A stretch of DNA of 64,000 nucleotides from Streptococcus sp. Marseille-P6264 (GCF_902460355.1 NZ_CABPTO010000002.1:1-64000); one strand, 5' to 3'. Positions 47,817 to 57,508 are shown, counted from the stretch's first letter. Program-made: numbers and translations. Notes: generated by a model not told the origin, from the sequence alone.

Positions 47817-48390
47817 GCTATTTTAAAAAATAGATTTTATCATGTTTTGTTAGTTAGCTCGCTATCTAGCTTGTCTTTTACTTACTTATCTATTCAGCTC
47901 TATTCAGCAGCAGTTTTCCTTTCCCTGATTATATGTTACAGTCAGAGAAGATGCAGGAGCAATGGGATAGGCTTTTATCCAGAAAGTTGAGCTGGCTGCT
48001 ATTTGGACGGTTCTAGAAAAGCAGAGGACCAAGATCGGAAAGGAGTTCGGATGAAGTTATTTTTGGCTGAAAAAGTGAAACAAAAATAGTCATATATAGT
48101 TGGTTTTGTGGGCACGGAAGAGAGTTCGTGCCTTTTTGCTTGTGTGCTTTCAAGCTAAGCCAGTTCAAAATATGATATACTGGAATAAAGTTATATTAGC
48201 ATGACAAGTTTCACGCTAGGCTACTGTCTTCAAATAGTTATTTTATAAAAGGTAGCCATCCTGACAGTTTGTGCAGCTATTTGACCGGTATGGTTATAGA
48301 AAATAGAATAGCAGTATTCAGCGAGCAAGAATTGTTAACTATTAGACGAATCGTCTTTTCAATGATAGAAGAGCCAATAGAGGAGGAGTT
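47817..48390. other. 574-nt region without a supported gene
   Basis: Between the operon terminator and the first paralogous membrane-protein gene. No ORF over 45 codons with a credible start. It contains one clear intrinsic terminator (48111-48137) with no gene in front of it. Short frames at 47933-48016 (27 residues) and 48290-48418 (42 residues) lack Shine-Dalgarno sequences. Could be decayed coding DNA or host a small RNA ending at 48137. Confidence 0.5.
48111..48137 (+). terminator. orphan intrinsic terminator
   Basis: GGCACG / CGTGCC stem with a ten-base loop and TTTTT. No coding gene lies within 370 nt upstream. Confidence 0.75.
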
Positions 48391-49743
48391 ATGGGAAAGA
48401 GAAATCTGGAAGCTTTGAGGCAGAAGCATCAATCGAAATTCAAGAAGTCTCAAACGAAAAAGCCAGCAAATAGCCAACCATTCTTTCTATCTAAATGGAA
48501 AACCAAGGGAGACCAACATATCAAATCATCTACTGGATTGCAAGAAGCGCAGGGGAGCCCGGAAGAAAATCAAGCTCGTCCTTCCGTTTCGTCTCCATCA
48601 AAAGTGGCATTTCCAATAGAGAGCTCAAGCAATGAGCCGTCTGCCGTCTCTTCGATAGAGGACAAAAACGGCTATGGGGCTAAAACAAGTTCTCAAGACC
48701 AGCCGGTGTTTTCTGAGCAGTTAGAAGGAGTTCAGCAGGTAAAGGAGCCTCTGTCGCTTCTATCACAGAATTTGTTGGAATTAAAGCAGAGGGAGCTGAA
48801 GCGTCTCATTTCTAGTTTAGAATCACTGAAAGCTAAAAAACAAAATCAAGTTTTTCGTGGAAATCAAGTTAGCCAGTCGATGTCAGGCCTTATAACTGAA
48901 GCAAAACAGACCAAGCTTTCTCCGCGAATATCTTCTAATGAGCTTGCTAGAGAGATAGATAAAGTAGAGTTTAAGAAGAAAAAACTAGGAATCTTTTCTA
49001 AGATATGGATGGTGATACTTTTCGTTTTAGGGATTATAGCCTCAATGTATAGCATAGTAGAGCAGTGGAAAAAGAATGCTGATTTAAAACGCATGGAAGA
49101 AGCCGCAGCTATTTCTCGTATGTTAGACTCATATGGAAAGGATCAAGATTTAAAATCTGATAATCGTCCAGAATGGATTGCTAAGAAAGAGGAGTACCAG
49201 TTTCATATCACCTATGATGATATCACTTCTTTATTCTCAGACTTCACTTCATCGGTTCCAAATCTGACAAAGGTCGACGAGGTGGTTGCAAAGTTAGGGA
49301 AAGCTGAGTCTGGTAGGGAAACGAACCAAGATAATCTAATCAAGACAATAGATTTAAACTATTCACAAGCAGGGACAGAGGCGAAAGTTAAGCTCTCTTT
49401 TAAGAGCTATCTTGGTCCTTCTGAAACTCTTAAGTTGGAATCCCTAAAATGTACGCATCTCAGTAGTGCGCAACTGCCTAACCGAAATGCTCAGCTCACT
49501 CGTCAAGATCTTTCTGGTATAGAGAAAGGAAAGACCTATCAAGAGATTGTCAGTCAGTTGGGACTTCCAGAGCGCCTCGATTGGCATGGGGGAATCTTGA
49601 GCTATACGACTTTATCGATTTCTTATCGTTTGGAGGATGGTCAAGAGGTTAGTTTTTCTTTTGAAAAAGATGACACTCAAAGCTATCGACTGAAAGACAG
49701 CTCAGGTTTGGCAAGCGAAGCAGGAGAAGCAAGTGCTCAGTAG
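48391..49743 (+). CDS. single-pass membrane protein of unknown function, paralogue 1
   Basis: 450 residues. A short N-terminal motif, RNLEALRQKHQSKFK (residues 4-18), is followed by a long low-complexity, Ser/Gln/Lys-rich cytoplasmic region (20-190), one membrane helix (about 206-224) and an extracellular part. The latter seems to hold two tandem units: one with VDEVVAKLGKAESG (about 308-321), the other with KTYQEIVSQLGLPERL (about 384-399). Each is followed by beta-strand-like sequence, as in BamE/BLIP-like folds. AGGAGGAG before the ATG. A related gene follows 75 nt later. I do not recognise a function. Confidence 0.75.
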   Translation: MGKRNLEALRQKHQSKFKKSQTKKPANSQPFFLSKWKTKGDQHIKSSTGLQEAQGSPEENQARPSVSSPSKVAFPIESSSNEPSAVSSIEDKNGYGAKTSSQDQPVFSEQLEGVQQVKEPLSLLSQNLLELKQRELKRLISSLESLKAKKQNQVFRGNQVSQSMSGLITEAKQTKLSPRISSNELAREIDKVEFKKKKLGIFSKIWMVILFVLGIIASMYSIVEQWKKNADLKRMEEAAAISRMLDSYGKDQDLKSDNRPEWIAKKEEYQFHITYDDITSLFSDFTSSVPNLTKVDEVVAKLGKAESGRETNQDNLIKTIDLNYSQAGTEAKVKLSFKSYLGPSETLKLESLKCTHLSSAQLPNRNAQLTRQDLSGIEKGKTYQEIVSQLGLPERLDWHGGILSYTTLSISYRLEDGQEVSFSFEKDDTQSYRLKDSSGLASEAGEASAQ

Positions 49744-49818
49744 TGCTTGCCTAGCAGGAAAATCAGCCGTTTGTAGAAAGGGAATGAGCAATCAAGTTTT
49801 TAGTTGATAGGTGAAAAG

Positions 49819-50721
49819 GTGAAAGATAGAAATTTAGAAGCATTGAGGCGGGAGCATAAATCCAAGTTTAAAGCCAGAAACACTTCGTCGGTCAAGAATC
49901 AGCGGGAACGAGGAGTCACCCTCGAACAGACAAAGGAAGAAGAAAGGAAAGAAAAGCAGCGAACAGAGTCAGCAGGCAATCCTAATGGCCAGCTTTTAGC
50001 AAAGTCTGTGCTATCTCGTTATGCCTCACTCTTAGTGATTGCCGCAGTTCTAGTGGGACTGATTAGCTTCTTTATGATGTATATGCGACCAACTTTTAAG
50101 TCAGAAGGAAATCAATCGGCTATATCGTCTGTTAATACTGTTCCGACAGAATCAGAAAATAAGATAGAGATCCTGACGGAGAGTAGTTCACCTTTTATTG
50201 AAGATAATCGAGAGGTAGATTTTCCATTCGAAGAGATATTCGAGTTGATTAAAACTATGAACCAACCTAATGTGTCTCCAGAGGATATCGTTGAGAAGTA
50301 TGGGAAAGCCAGCTCTGGGAGTGTGGATAATCGTGTGGAGAATAGTCAACTGGTACTGCTTTCATACAAGCTAACAGGAAGAAAAGGAGTTGTTAATATG
50401 CGTCTTAGGAGTACTGGAGGAGGAATGGAGCTCTATACGGTATCTGCAGCTTTCTTCCAGAATGCTGGGGAATCAATTACGAAGACAGTTGATGATTATC
50501 GGTCGCTCATTCCCAAAAGTGATCGAGAAGGAATGGAAGTCAAGCAAGCCATAGAAGAACTGGGGATGCCTAAGAGTATTTATGCTCATAAACCGTTTAA
50601 ACAACAAGTTGATTTTTTTAGTATGAGCTATCCAACTAAGGAAAAGATGTCTGTTTCGTTGTATTTTGACGAAGTGAATGGGACTTACCGCCTCACCAGT
50701 ATAATGACAAGTACGGTCTGA
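49819..50721 (+). CDS. single-pass membrane protein of unknown function, paralogue 2
   Basis: 300 residues from GTG 49819 (MKDRNLEALRREHKSKFK). This start aligns with paralogue 1; the frame extends five codons to a TTG. A charged linker, one membrane helix (about 68-88), then an outside region with the same two-unit plan: DIVEKYGKASSG (near 155) and EVKQAIEELGMPKS (near 240), the latter followed by strands ending in YRLTSIMTSTV. The cytoplasmic linker is about 130 residues shorter than in paralogue 1. Tandem duplication is the likely origin; function unknown. Confidence 0.75.
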   Translation: MKDRNLEALRREHKSKFKARNTSSVKNQRERGVTLEQTKEEERKEKQRTESAGNPNGQLLAKSVLSRYASLLVIAAVLVGLISFFMMYMRPTFKSEGNQSAISSVNTVPTESENKIEILTESSSPFIEDNREVDFPFEEIFELIKTMNQPNVSPEDIVEKYGKASSGSVDNRVENSQLVLLSYKLTGRKGVVNMRLRSTGGGMELYTVSAAFFQNAGESITKTVDDYRSLIPKSDREGMEVKQAIEELGMPKSIYAHKPFKQQVDFFSMSYPTKEKMSVSLYFDEVNGTYRLTSIMTSTV

Positions 50722-50772
50722 GAGCCTAGACTGAGAGCACGGATTTTTTCTTAAATAGACAAGGATAGAAGG

Positions 50773-50832
50773 ATGGGAAAAAGAGATAAGGAAGGCCAAT
50801 TTCATCTGAATAAACTCCAAGAGTCCAAATAG
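50773..50832 (+). pseudogene. possible remnant of a third paralogue start
   Basis: A 19-codon frame, MGKRDKEGQFHLNKLQESK, with AAGG 8 nt upstream. It opens like paralogue 1 (MGKRNLEALRQKHQSK) and sits where a third tandem copy would begin, then stops. Could equally be chance. Confidence 0.25.
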
Positions 50833-50873
50833 CTACTAGCTGCTAATAAAGTCACAACTGCATAGTCGAATTA

Positions 50874-50882
50874 TGTTATAAT
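50874..50882 (+). promoter_or_regulatory. extended -10 promoter of dapH
   Basis: TGTTATAAT. The leader behind it can form a GGAGAGG / CCTCTCC hairpin (50901-50921) before the real Shine-Dalgarno AGAGGTGA. Confidence 0.65.
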
Positions 50883-50955
50883 AGAGAAATAAAAGAGATA
50901 GGAGAGGGGACTTTCCTCTCCAAACAAAGAATAGAAAGAACAAAGAGGTGACACC

Positions 50956-51654
50956 ATGTCTGCTACGAAAATGAATGCTCAAGAAATTATCAAATTCATC
51001 GCTGATGCCAAGAAAAAAACTCCTGTCAAGGTAACCTTCGATGGAGAATTGCACGGAGCGATTCCTTGGTCTGTTGTGAAATTAGGCAATGTTCTTTTTG
51101 GAGACTGGGAAGAAATCAAGCCGCTCCTAGTGAACTTAGAGGAAAATAAGACCTATGTCGTAGAGCAGGATGCCCGCAACTCTGCAGTGCCGCTTTTGGA
51201 CAAGCGCGATATCAATGCCCGTATTGAGCCGGGCGCTATTATCCGTGACCAAGTTGAAATTGGTGATAATGCTGTCATCATGATGGGAGCAGTCATCAAT
51301 ATCGGTGCAGAAATCGGTGCTGGAACCATGATTGATATGGGTGCTATTCTGGGTGGCCGAGCGATTGTCGGCAAAAACAGTCATGTCGGTGCTGGTGCTG
51401 TTCTGGCGGGAGTCATTGAGCCAGCTAGCGCAGAGCCAGTTCGGGTTGGAGACAATGTGCTGATTGGTGCCAATGCAGTTGTGATTGAAGGTGTACAAAT
51501 TGGCAGTGGTTCCGTTGTTGCGGCTGGTGCGATTGTGACCCAGGATGTTCCGGAAAACGTAGTAGTTGCTGGCGTTCCAGCACGAGTTATCAAGACCATT
51601 GACGAGAAGACCCAGCAGAAGACAGCTCTGGAAGACGCTCTGCGTACTCTTTAA
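50956..51654 (+). CDS. dapH: tetrahydrodipicolinate N-acetyltransferase
   Basis: 232 residues. The N-terminal 90 residues are the DapH cap domain. From about 95 on, hexapeptide repeats ([33 protein letters not shown] in outline) build a left-handed beta-helix that ends with [10 protein letters not shown]. Acetylates tetrahydrodipicolinate with acetyl-CoA in the acetylated branch of the lysine pathway. The next gene encodes the matching deacetylase, which supports the assignment. Confidence 0.95.
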   Translation: MSATKMNAQEIIKFIADAKKKTPVKVTFDGELHGAIPWSVVKLGNVLFGDWEEIKPLLVNLEENKTYVVEQDARNSAVPLLDKRDINARIEPGAIIRDQVEIGDNAVIMMGAVINIGAEIGAGTMIDMGAILGGRAIVGKNSHVGAGAVLAGVIEPASAEPVRVGDNVLIGANAVVIEGVQIGSGSVVAAGAIVTQDVPENVVVAGVPARVIKTIDEKTQQKTALEDALRTL

Positions 51655-51739
51655 TATTGGTTAAAAATAGCCGCCCTTGAACTTCATCGGGGCGGTCTGA
51701 CTCTTTGTTTGTACTGACAAGATTTTAAAGGAAAGAAAA

Positions 51740-52873
51740 ATGCTTGATTATCTGAACATTCGCCGTGATTTACACCAGATACCAGAAATCGGTCTGGAAG
51801 AATACAAGACTCATGCCTACCTGATGCAGGTCATTGATGGCCTGACAGCAGGTCTAGACTTTGTGGAAATCCGAACTTGGCGGACTGGTATTTTGGTCTT
51901 TATCAAGGGAAGTTCACCCGATAAGACGATTGGCTGGCGGACAGATATTGATGGTTTGCCGATTGTGGAGGATACAGGTCTGGACTTTGCCAGCACTCAT
52001 GAGGGTCGCATGCATGCCTGCGGACACGATATGCACATGACGGTGGCTCTAGGCCTGCTGGAGCAAGCTGTGAGGGCTCAGCCTACCCACAATTTGCTCT
52101 TTCTCTTTCAGCCTGCTGAGGAAAATGAAGCTGGCGGTATGCTCATGTACGAAGACGGTGCCTTTGGCGACTGGTTGCCGGATGAATTTTACGGCCTCCA
52201 TGTGCGGCCAGATCTCAAAGTTGGCGATATTGCCACTAATAGAGGAACGCTTTTTGCTGGCACCTGCGAAGTCAAGCTGACTTTTAAGGGGAAGGGGGGG
52301 CATGCGGCTTTTCCTCATGAAGCCAATGATGCTTTGGTGGCGGCTAGCTACTTTATCACCCAGGTGCAGACTATTGTCAGCCGCAATGTCGATCCTATCG
52401 AGGGGGCGGTTGTGACCTTTGGTTCGCTCCATGCTGGCACGACCAACAATGTCATCGCAGAAACGGCCTTTTTGCATGGCACCATTCGGACTCTGACTCA
52501 GGAGATGAACATCTTGACTCAGAAGCGCTTACGGGAAATAGCAGAGGGTGTGGCTCAAAGTTTCGGTCTGGAATTGGACTTGGAACTCAAGCAAGGCGGT
52601 TATCTGCCTGTAGAAAATCATCCTGGCTTAGCAGACGAATTGATGGACTTTTTCCAGAAGGAAGAAGGGGTTCAGCTGATTGATATTGCGCCGGCTATGA
52701 CAGGCGAGGATTTCGGCTATCTGCTCAGCAAGGTCAAGGGCGTCATGTTCTGGCTGGGAGTGGACAGCCCCTATGCTCTCCATCATCCCAAGATGACACC
52801 GGACGAGGCAGCACTGCCCTTTGCGATTGAAAAGATTGGGAAATTCCTAGATTATAAAATCAACGAAAGATAA
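51740..52873 (+). CDS. N-acetyldiaminopimelate deacetylase (M20 family)
   Basis: 377 residues. M20D amidohydrolase: metal-site blocks [21 protein letters not shown] (near residue 95), [12 protein letters not shown] (near 130) and the dimerisation domain [15 protein letters not shown] (near 185). Removes acetate from N-acetyl-diaminopimelate to give LL-diaminopimelate. The pairing with dapH, 85 nt apart, distinguishes it from general M20 peptidases. AAAGGAAAG before the ATG. Confidence 0.92.
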   Translation: MLDYLNIRRDLHQIPEIGLEEYKTHAYLMQVIDGLTAGLDFVEIRTWRTGILVFIKGSSPDKTIGWRTDIDGLPIVEDTGLDFASTHEGRMHACGHDMHMTVALGLLEQAVRAQPTHNLLFLFQPAEENEAGGMLMYEDGAFGDWLPDEFYGLHVRPDLKVGDIATNRGTLFAGTCEVKLTFKGKGGHAAFPHEANDALVAASYFITQVQTIVSRNVDPIEGAVVTFGSLHAGTTNNVIAETAFLHGTIRTLTQEMNILTQKRLREIAEGVAQSFGLELDLELKQGGYLPVENHPGLADELMDFFQKEEGVQLIDIAPAMTGEDFGYLLSKVKGVMFWLGVDSPYALHHPKMTPDEAALPFAIEKIGKFLDYKINER

Positions 52874-52892
52874 AAAAGGTGGGGTGAGCCGC

Positions 52893-53429
52893 ATGAAAAA
52901 AGAACTACGACAAACTGTACTAAAGCAAATGAAGAAACTGTCGGGAAAAGAAAAAGAGCTGGCAGATAGCTGGCTGACCCAGCACTTGCTCAGTTCAGCA
53001 GCTTATCAAAACGCTCAGGTCATCGCTACTTATCTTTCCATGCCGCATGAAGTCTCAACTGCAGCCTTTATCAAGCAGGCTCAGTTAGATGGCAAGCGTG
53101 TTTTAGTGCCCAAAACCTATGGCCAGGGTCGGATGATATTTGTAGATTATGATGAAAGTTGCCTGCAAAAAAGCTCTTTTGGACTTATGGAGCCGATAAG
53201 TGAAGAGGCTGTTGATAAGACAGAAATTGATCTGATTCATGTGCCGGGTGTGGTCTTCAATTCTCAAGGCTTTCGGATCGGTTACGGCGGTGGCTACTAT
53301 GACCGTTATCTGGCTGATTATGCAGGAGCATCCATCAGCACTATTTATGCAGCCCAGCAGGCAGATTTTACACCAGCTCAACATGATGTTGCAGTAAAGG
53401 AGTTACTCATTTATGAAACAAATCTTTGA
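52893..53429 (+). CDS. 5-formyltetrahydrofolate cyclo-ligase
   Basis: 178 residues from ATG 52893 (MKKELRQTVLKQMKKLSG), placed 9 nt after GGTGGGG; the GTG at 52884 would be too close. Converts 5-formyl-THF to 5,10-methenyl-THF with ATP. The hallmark GYGGGYYDRYL is near residue 131, and PGVVFNSQGFRIG precedes it. Its 3' end overlaps the rhomboid gene by 17 nt, a conserved pairing in Gram-positive bacteria. Confidence 0.95.
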   Translation: MKKELRQTVLKQMKKLSGKEKELADSWLTQHLLSSAAYQNAQVIATYLSMPHEVSTAAFIKQAQLDGKRVLVPKTYGQGRMIFVDYDESCLQKSSFGLMEPISEEAVDKTEIDLIHVPGVVFNSQGFRIGYGGGYYDRYLADYAGASISTIYAAQQADFTPAQHDVAVKELLIYETNL

Positions 53430-54096
53430 TAGAGACTATCCCGTGACAAGCATTTTGCTTATCCTAACGAGCCTTGTTTTCGCCTTGATGTTTCTTTCCT
53501 ACGGTTTTCAATACAGCAGTACGGATGCCTTGTATCGCTTTGGGGCAGTACGTGGCTATACAATCCAAGAGATGCCTATAGAATTTTGGCGAGTTTTTGC
53601 CGCTATTTTTGTCCATATTGGTTTAGAGCATTTTGTGGTTAATATGCTGACGCTCTACTTTCTTGGTCGACAGATTGAAGCTATCTTCGGCTCTTGGAAA
53701 TTTTTGATACTCTACCTGATGTCAGGAGTGATGGGGAACTTATTTGTTGTCTATTTTTCACCCGACAGCTTGGCAGCTGGGGCTTCTACTGCTCTTTTCG
53801 GTCTTTTTACTTCCGTTGTTGTGCTTCGTTATGCTACGCGAAACTACTATCTGCAGCAGCTGGGTCAGTCCTATATGAGCCTGCTGGCTGTCAATCTGAT
53901 CATGAGTTTTTTACCGGGAATTAGTCTTGCAGGCCACTTGGGCGGTCTAGTCGGTGGAGCTTTAGGAGCTGTGATCTTACCAGTTTCAGGAGAGCGCTAC
54001 GCTTTTAGCAAGTCTCAACGTTTTTTAGCATTAGCGGCCTACCTTGGATTAGCAGCTATCCTGATTTTTCTGACTTTTCAACGACCAATTTTTTAA
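53413..54096 (+). CDS. rhomboid family intramembrane serine protease
   Basis: 227 residues with about seven membrane helices. Catalytic Ser lies in GASTALFGLF (near residue 117) and His in GHLGGLVGG (near 175); HIGLEHFVVNMLTLYFLG near 65 is the conserved loop and helix. Note Thr after the Ser, where GASG is more common. Cleaves membrane proteins within the bilayer; substrates unknown. Starts within the last codons of the cyclo-ligase gene. Copy 6 of the repeat starts 12 nt after the stop. Confidence 0.93.
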   Translation: MKQIFDRDYPVTSILLILTSLVFALMFLSYGFQYSSTDALYRFGAVRGYTIQEMPIEFWRVFAAIFVHIGLEHFVVNMLTLYFLGRQIEAIFGSWKFLILYLMSGVMGNLFVVYFSPDSLAAGASTALFGLFTSVVVLRYATRNYYLQQLGQSYMSLLAVNLIMSFLPGISLAGHLGGLVGGALGAVILPVSGERYAFSKSQRFLALAAYLGLAAILIFLTFQRPIF

Positions 54097-54108
54097 GAAA
54101 TGAACTCA

Positions 54109-54283
54109 GAGTCTGGGACAAAAGTCCTAGCCTCTCAATTGTCTTTGGATTGTCGAGCAAGACGCAGTGGTTGAGTGGGCCCTACTACGCTGATTTCATC
54201 GGCTTTTACAGCCCTACTCAACTGTGCGGAGGTGGGACGACGAAATCGAATTCTAACGAATTACCGATTTCTATCCCACTCTC
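54109..54283 (+). repeat. 175-bp dispersed repeat, copy 6
   Basis: Opens with GAGTCTGGGAC (one base different from GAGGCTGGGAC). In the middle hairpin ATCGGC replaces ATCAGC, which keeps pairing through a G-T pair. Codirectional with the rhomboid gene. ATTCTTTTT follows. Confidence 0.95.
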
Positions 54284-54444
54284 ATTCTTTTTATAAATAT
54301 GATGTTTATGAAGTAAGGGATTTTACTTTAAAGGCTCATAATAAGTCATAAATCAGGAATAAACTGGGAATGTTTCTATCTCTACTTTTTCATCAATGTA
54401 TGTTTTCTCTATTTTCTATCTGTAAAAGGTATAAAAAAACATTT

Positions 54445-54483
54445 TTGTAAGCGCTTGCAAAAAGATCTAAAAAGGACTATACT
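54445..54483 (+). promoter_or_regulatory. C69 dipeptidase promoter with a perfect cre site
   Basis: TTGTAAGCGCTTGCAA (54445-54460) fits the CcpA cre consensus at every fixed position and contains the -35 (TTGCAA, 54455-54460). Spacer 17 nt, -10 TATACT (54478-54483). Strong catabolite repression is expected. 54284-54444 hold nothing else recognisable. Confidence 0.85.
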
Positions 54484-54532
54484 AGAACTATAAACATCAA
54501 GGGTATCCCCAAAAAATAAAAAGGAGTTCATA

Positions 54533-56509
54533 ATGAAGAAGACAATCTTTAAAATTGCTATTTCATTAATGGCAATCATGCTCTTACCTGTCCAAGCTGT
54601 GCAAGCTTGCTGTGGTTTCATTATTGGTCGGCATTTGACCAAGGATGGATCAACACTTTTTGGTCGTACAGAAGACTATCCTTACTACCCGAATGGTGGC
54701 AAGCACAACAAAAACTATGTTGTTGTGGAAGCCAAAAAATATAAGGAAGGCGACCAGATTGTGGATGAGTCCAATGGTTTCACCTATCCACGTGCAGCCA
54801 GCGAAATGAAATATACTGCAACCTATGATTCTGCGCGTGGTGATGGTAGTAACGGTGCTTTTGGAGAACATGGCTTTAATGAAGCAGGTGTTTCTATGTC
54901 ATCCACAGTCACAGCAATCCCAAATAAAAAGGTCCTTGAAAAAGATCCTTTAAAAGCAGATGGCTTGGCAGAAGCTGCTATGCTAGATGTGATTTTGCCT
55001 CGTGCCAAAACAGCTCGTGAAGCAATCGAATTGCTTGGAAAAGTCATCCAAGAAAAGGGCTCTGCTGAAGGGAATACAGTGGTTGTTGCCGATCAAAAAG
55101 AGACTTGGTACATGGAAATCTTGTCTGGCCACCAATACGTAGCCGTGAAAGTGCCAGAAGATAAATACGCGGTATTTGCTAATACTTATTACCTTGGCCA
55201 TGTAGATTTGAAGGACAAAGAAAATGTTATTGCTTCTGAAGATGTAGAGAAAGTAGCCAAAGAAGCAGGAAACTACAAGACAGATAAAGATGGTAATTTC
55301 CATATTGCTAAATCATACGGCCCTGAAAAATATGCAGAAGGCGACCGTTCTCGTACATATGCAGGAATCACACTACTTGATCCAAAATCTAAAATTACTT
55401 ACGAAGATGAGGAGTACGAGCTTTTCCGCTCTCCAACAGATCCAAACAAGAAATTCACTCTTGAAGATGCCTTTGCGATGCAACGGAACCGCTTTGAACA
55501 TTTGAATGGCCGTTTCGTACCAGATGATCAAATTGGCGTTAAGAAACAAGGTGATGATGGAGCAAATGATGCTGTTCGGAAAGATCAGTACAAATACGCT
55601 TTAGGTAATGAAAATGTTATCGATGCCCATGTCTATCAAATTGATCCGAAACTACCAAAATCTTTCGGTGGTAAAGTTTGGCTCGGTTTAGGACCATCAC
55701 GCAACACACCATATGTACCTTTCTATGGTAACGTTCAGGATACTTACAAGGCCTTTAAACCACAGACAGCTACTTATGATCCAAACTCATGGTACTGGAC
55801 AGTATGGCACATTGACCAAATGGCTATCAAGAACCAAGATATCTTTGGAAAAAGTGTTCAGGACCATTGGAAAGAGTTGGAAAAACAATGGATTATTGAG
55901 CAAAAAGCAAGAGATGATAAATATGCTGCTTTGAAAGGAAATGAAGAAGCTGCGAAGGCTGCAGAATCAGAAGTAACCAATGAAGCTTTAGCTAGATCTG
56001 AGCGTCTATTTGGATATTTCAAAAACTATGAGGCTCAAATGCAGGCTCAATTAGCAGCAGCTGGACGTAAAGATGATCCATATAGAGCGTCTCTTCCTGA
56101 TGATTATAAGGAACCATCTACTCCAGAAAAAGAACCTGAAAAGGAATCAGAGAAACCAGCTCCTGGTCAAGAACCAGAGAAGAAGCCAGAAGATCCAGCT
56201 CCTAGTCCAGAGCCAGAAAAAACTCCAGAATCCACAGTTGCAAATGCAGCAGGCAATCCAAATAACCGCTTTGGCTATGCGGCTACAAAAGGTAAGATAA
56301 CAAGTGTCCAAGTCTTTGAGCAACCAAAATCATACGGCGAAGCTCCTAGTCCAGAGCCAGAAAAAACTCCACAAACCACAGTTGTCAATACAGCAGGCAA
56401 TCCAAATAACCGCTTTGGTTATGCGGCTAATTCTGATAATGGAAAAAATTTCAAGAATGTAGAATCATTCCCTAACACTAACTACTCTTCCAACCAAGAC
56501 AATAAGTAA
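54533..56509 (+). CDS. secreted C69 family dipeptidase with C-terminal repeats
   Basis: 658 residues. A signal peptide (1-26, ending VQA) is cut to expose CCGFIIGRHLTKDGSTLFGRTEDY, so a cysteine becomes the N-terminal nucleophile of the Ntn-hydrolase fold (PepD/C69, residues 27-520). The C-terminal 125 residues are Pro/Glu-rich (EPEKESEKPAPGQEPEKKPE) and carry two copies of a unit ending NPNNRFGYAA (near 585 and 630). No LPXTG anchor or wall-binding domain that I recognise, so it is released or held by the tail. AAGGAG Shine-Dalgarno; monocistronic; cre-controlled. Confidence 0.88.
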   Translation: MKKTIFKIAISLMAIMLLPVQAVQACCGFIIGRHLTKDGSTLFGRTEDYPYYPNGGKHNKNYVVVEAKKYKEGDQIVDESNGFTYPRAASEMKYTATYDSARGDGSNGAFGEHGFNEAGVSMSSTVTAIPNKKVLEKDPLKADGLAEAAMLDVILPRAKTAREAIELLGKVIQEKGSAEGNTVVVADQKETWYMEILSGHQYVAVKVPEDKYAVFANTYYLGHVDLKDKENVIASEDVEKVAKEAGNYKTDKDGNFHIAKSYGPEKYAEGDRSRTYAGITLLDPKSKITYEDEEYELFRSPTDPNKKFTLEDAFAMQRNRFEHLNGRFVPDDQIGVKKQGDDGANDAVRKDQYKYALGNENVIDAHVYQIDPKLPKSFGGKVWLGLGPSRNTPYVPFYGNVQDTYKAFKPQTATYDPNSWYWTVWHIDQMAIKNQDIFGKSVQDHWKELEKQWIIEQKARDDKYAALKGNEEAAKAAESEVTNEALARSERLFGYFKNYEAQMQAQLAAAGRKDDPYRASLPDDYKEPSTPEKEPEKESEKPAPGQEPEKKPEDPAPSPEPEKTPESTVANAAGNPNNRFGYAATKGKITSVQVFEQPKSYGEAPSPEPEKTPQTTVVNTAGNPNNRFGYAANSDNGKNFKNVESFPNTNYSSNQDNK

Positions 56510-56525
56510 TTGAATAACTTATAAG

Positions 56526-56554
56526 AAAACACCTAGTAAATCTAGGTGTTTTTT
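56526..56554 (+). terminator. terminator after the C69 dipeptidase gene
   Basis: AAAACACCTAG / CTAGGTGTTTT stem, loop TAAAT, then T residues. Works for both converging genes. Confidence 0.85.
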
Positions 56555-56602
56555 GTACGATGTTAAAAGCTGATGCATCAGCTAATCTATTGTTCGAGCG
56601 CT

Positions 56603-57508
56603 TTATTTATTTTTTGTTTTCTTATCTAATTTTTTGCCCAAATCAATAATGTATTGCTTCAAATCATCCTTAACTTGAGGGTGTTTGAGGGCATAATCAA
56701 TAGAAGTTTTCATGAAGCCAAACTTGTCGCCGACATCATAGCGGTCGCCTTTAAATTCGCGGGCAAAAACGCGCTGAGTCTTGTTGAGGGTATCAATGGC
56801 ATCAGTCAGTTGAATTTCATTGCCAGCGCCAGGAGTTTGTTTTTCTAGGATTTCAAAAATTTCTGGTGTAAGCAGATAGCGTCCGATAATTGCCAAATCA
56901 CTTGGTGCATCTTCTGGTGCTGGTTTTTCAACAAATTTTTCAACGCTGTAAAGGCCATTGACGCCTTCGCCTTGCGGTGCAATAACACCATAAGCAGAGA
57001 CTTCTTCGTGAGGAACCTGCATAACTGCAATTGTAGATGCGTGGGTTGCCGCATAGTCATCCATGAGTTGCTTGGTGAGTGGCACTGCCTTGTCATTGGT
57101 AATATCCATCAAATCATCACCTAGCATGACCACAAAAGGTTCATTTCCGACGAAAGCCTTAGCTTGAAGGACGGCATCTCCTAGCCCACGTGGATGGCTC
57201 TGACGGATGAAATGCAAGCCAATACCAGTGGTTTCGTCCACCAGCTTGAGCAGGTCGTTCTTGCCCTTTTCCTTGAGGTTGTATTCTAGTTCAAAGTTGG
57301 AATCAAAGTGGTCTTCTATGGAGCGTTTTGACTTTCCTGTGACAACCAGAATGTCTTTGATTCCAGACTTAAGAGCTTCCTCGACGATAAACTGAATAGT
57401 TGGTTTGTCAACGATCGGCAGCATTTCCTTGGCTAGTGCCTTAGTGGCTGGTAAAAAGCGGGTACCGAGACCGGCTGCAGGGATGACTGCTTTTCTGACT
57501 TTTGACAT
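56603..57508 (-). CDS. galU: UTP-glucose-1-phosphate uridylyltransferase
   Basis: 301 residues. Makes UDP-glucose from UTP and glucose-1-P for cell-surface polymers. Nucleotide-binding start [29 protein letters not shown] (residues 8-36), then VMLGDDLMD near 130 and VEKFVEKP near 190. Short Lys-rich C-terminus. AAGGAG before the ATG. Follows gpsA by 30 nt on the same strand, the usual streptococcal order. Confidence 0.97.
   Translation of the reverse strand: MSKVRKAVIPAAGLGTRFLPATKALAKEMLPIVDKPTIQFIVEEALKSGIKDILVVTGKSKRSIEDHFDSNFELEYNLKEKGKNDLLKLVDETTGIGLHFIRQSHPRGLGDAVLQAKAFVGNEPFVVMLGDDLMDITNDKAVPLTKQLMDDYAATHASTIAVMQVPHEEVSAYGVIAPQGEGVNGLYSVEKFVEKPAPEDAPSDLAIIGRYLLTPEIFEILEKQTPGAGNEIQLTDAIDTLNKTQRVFAREFKGDRYDVGDKFGFMKTSIDYALKHPQVKDDLKQYIIDLGKKLDKKTKNK

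Noticed and set aside
47933-48016. 27-residue frame (MLQSEKMQEQWDRL...)
   Set aside because: No Shine-Dalgarno, very short, no homologue known to me; kept only as part of the gene-free region.
48290-48418. 42-residue frame just ahead of paralogue 1
   Set aside because: Composition is protein-like, but there is no ribosome site and its end overlaps the better-supported gene in another frame.
51361-51600. Apparent short repeats in dapH
   Set aside because: They reflect the hexapeptide repeats of the beta-helix protein, not a DNA repeat or CRISPR array.
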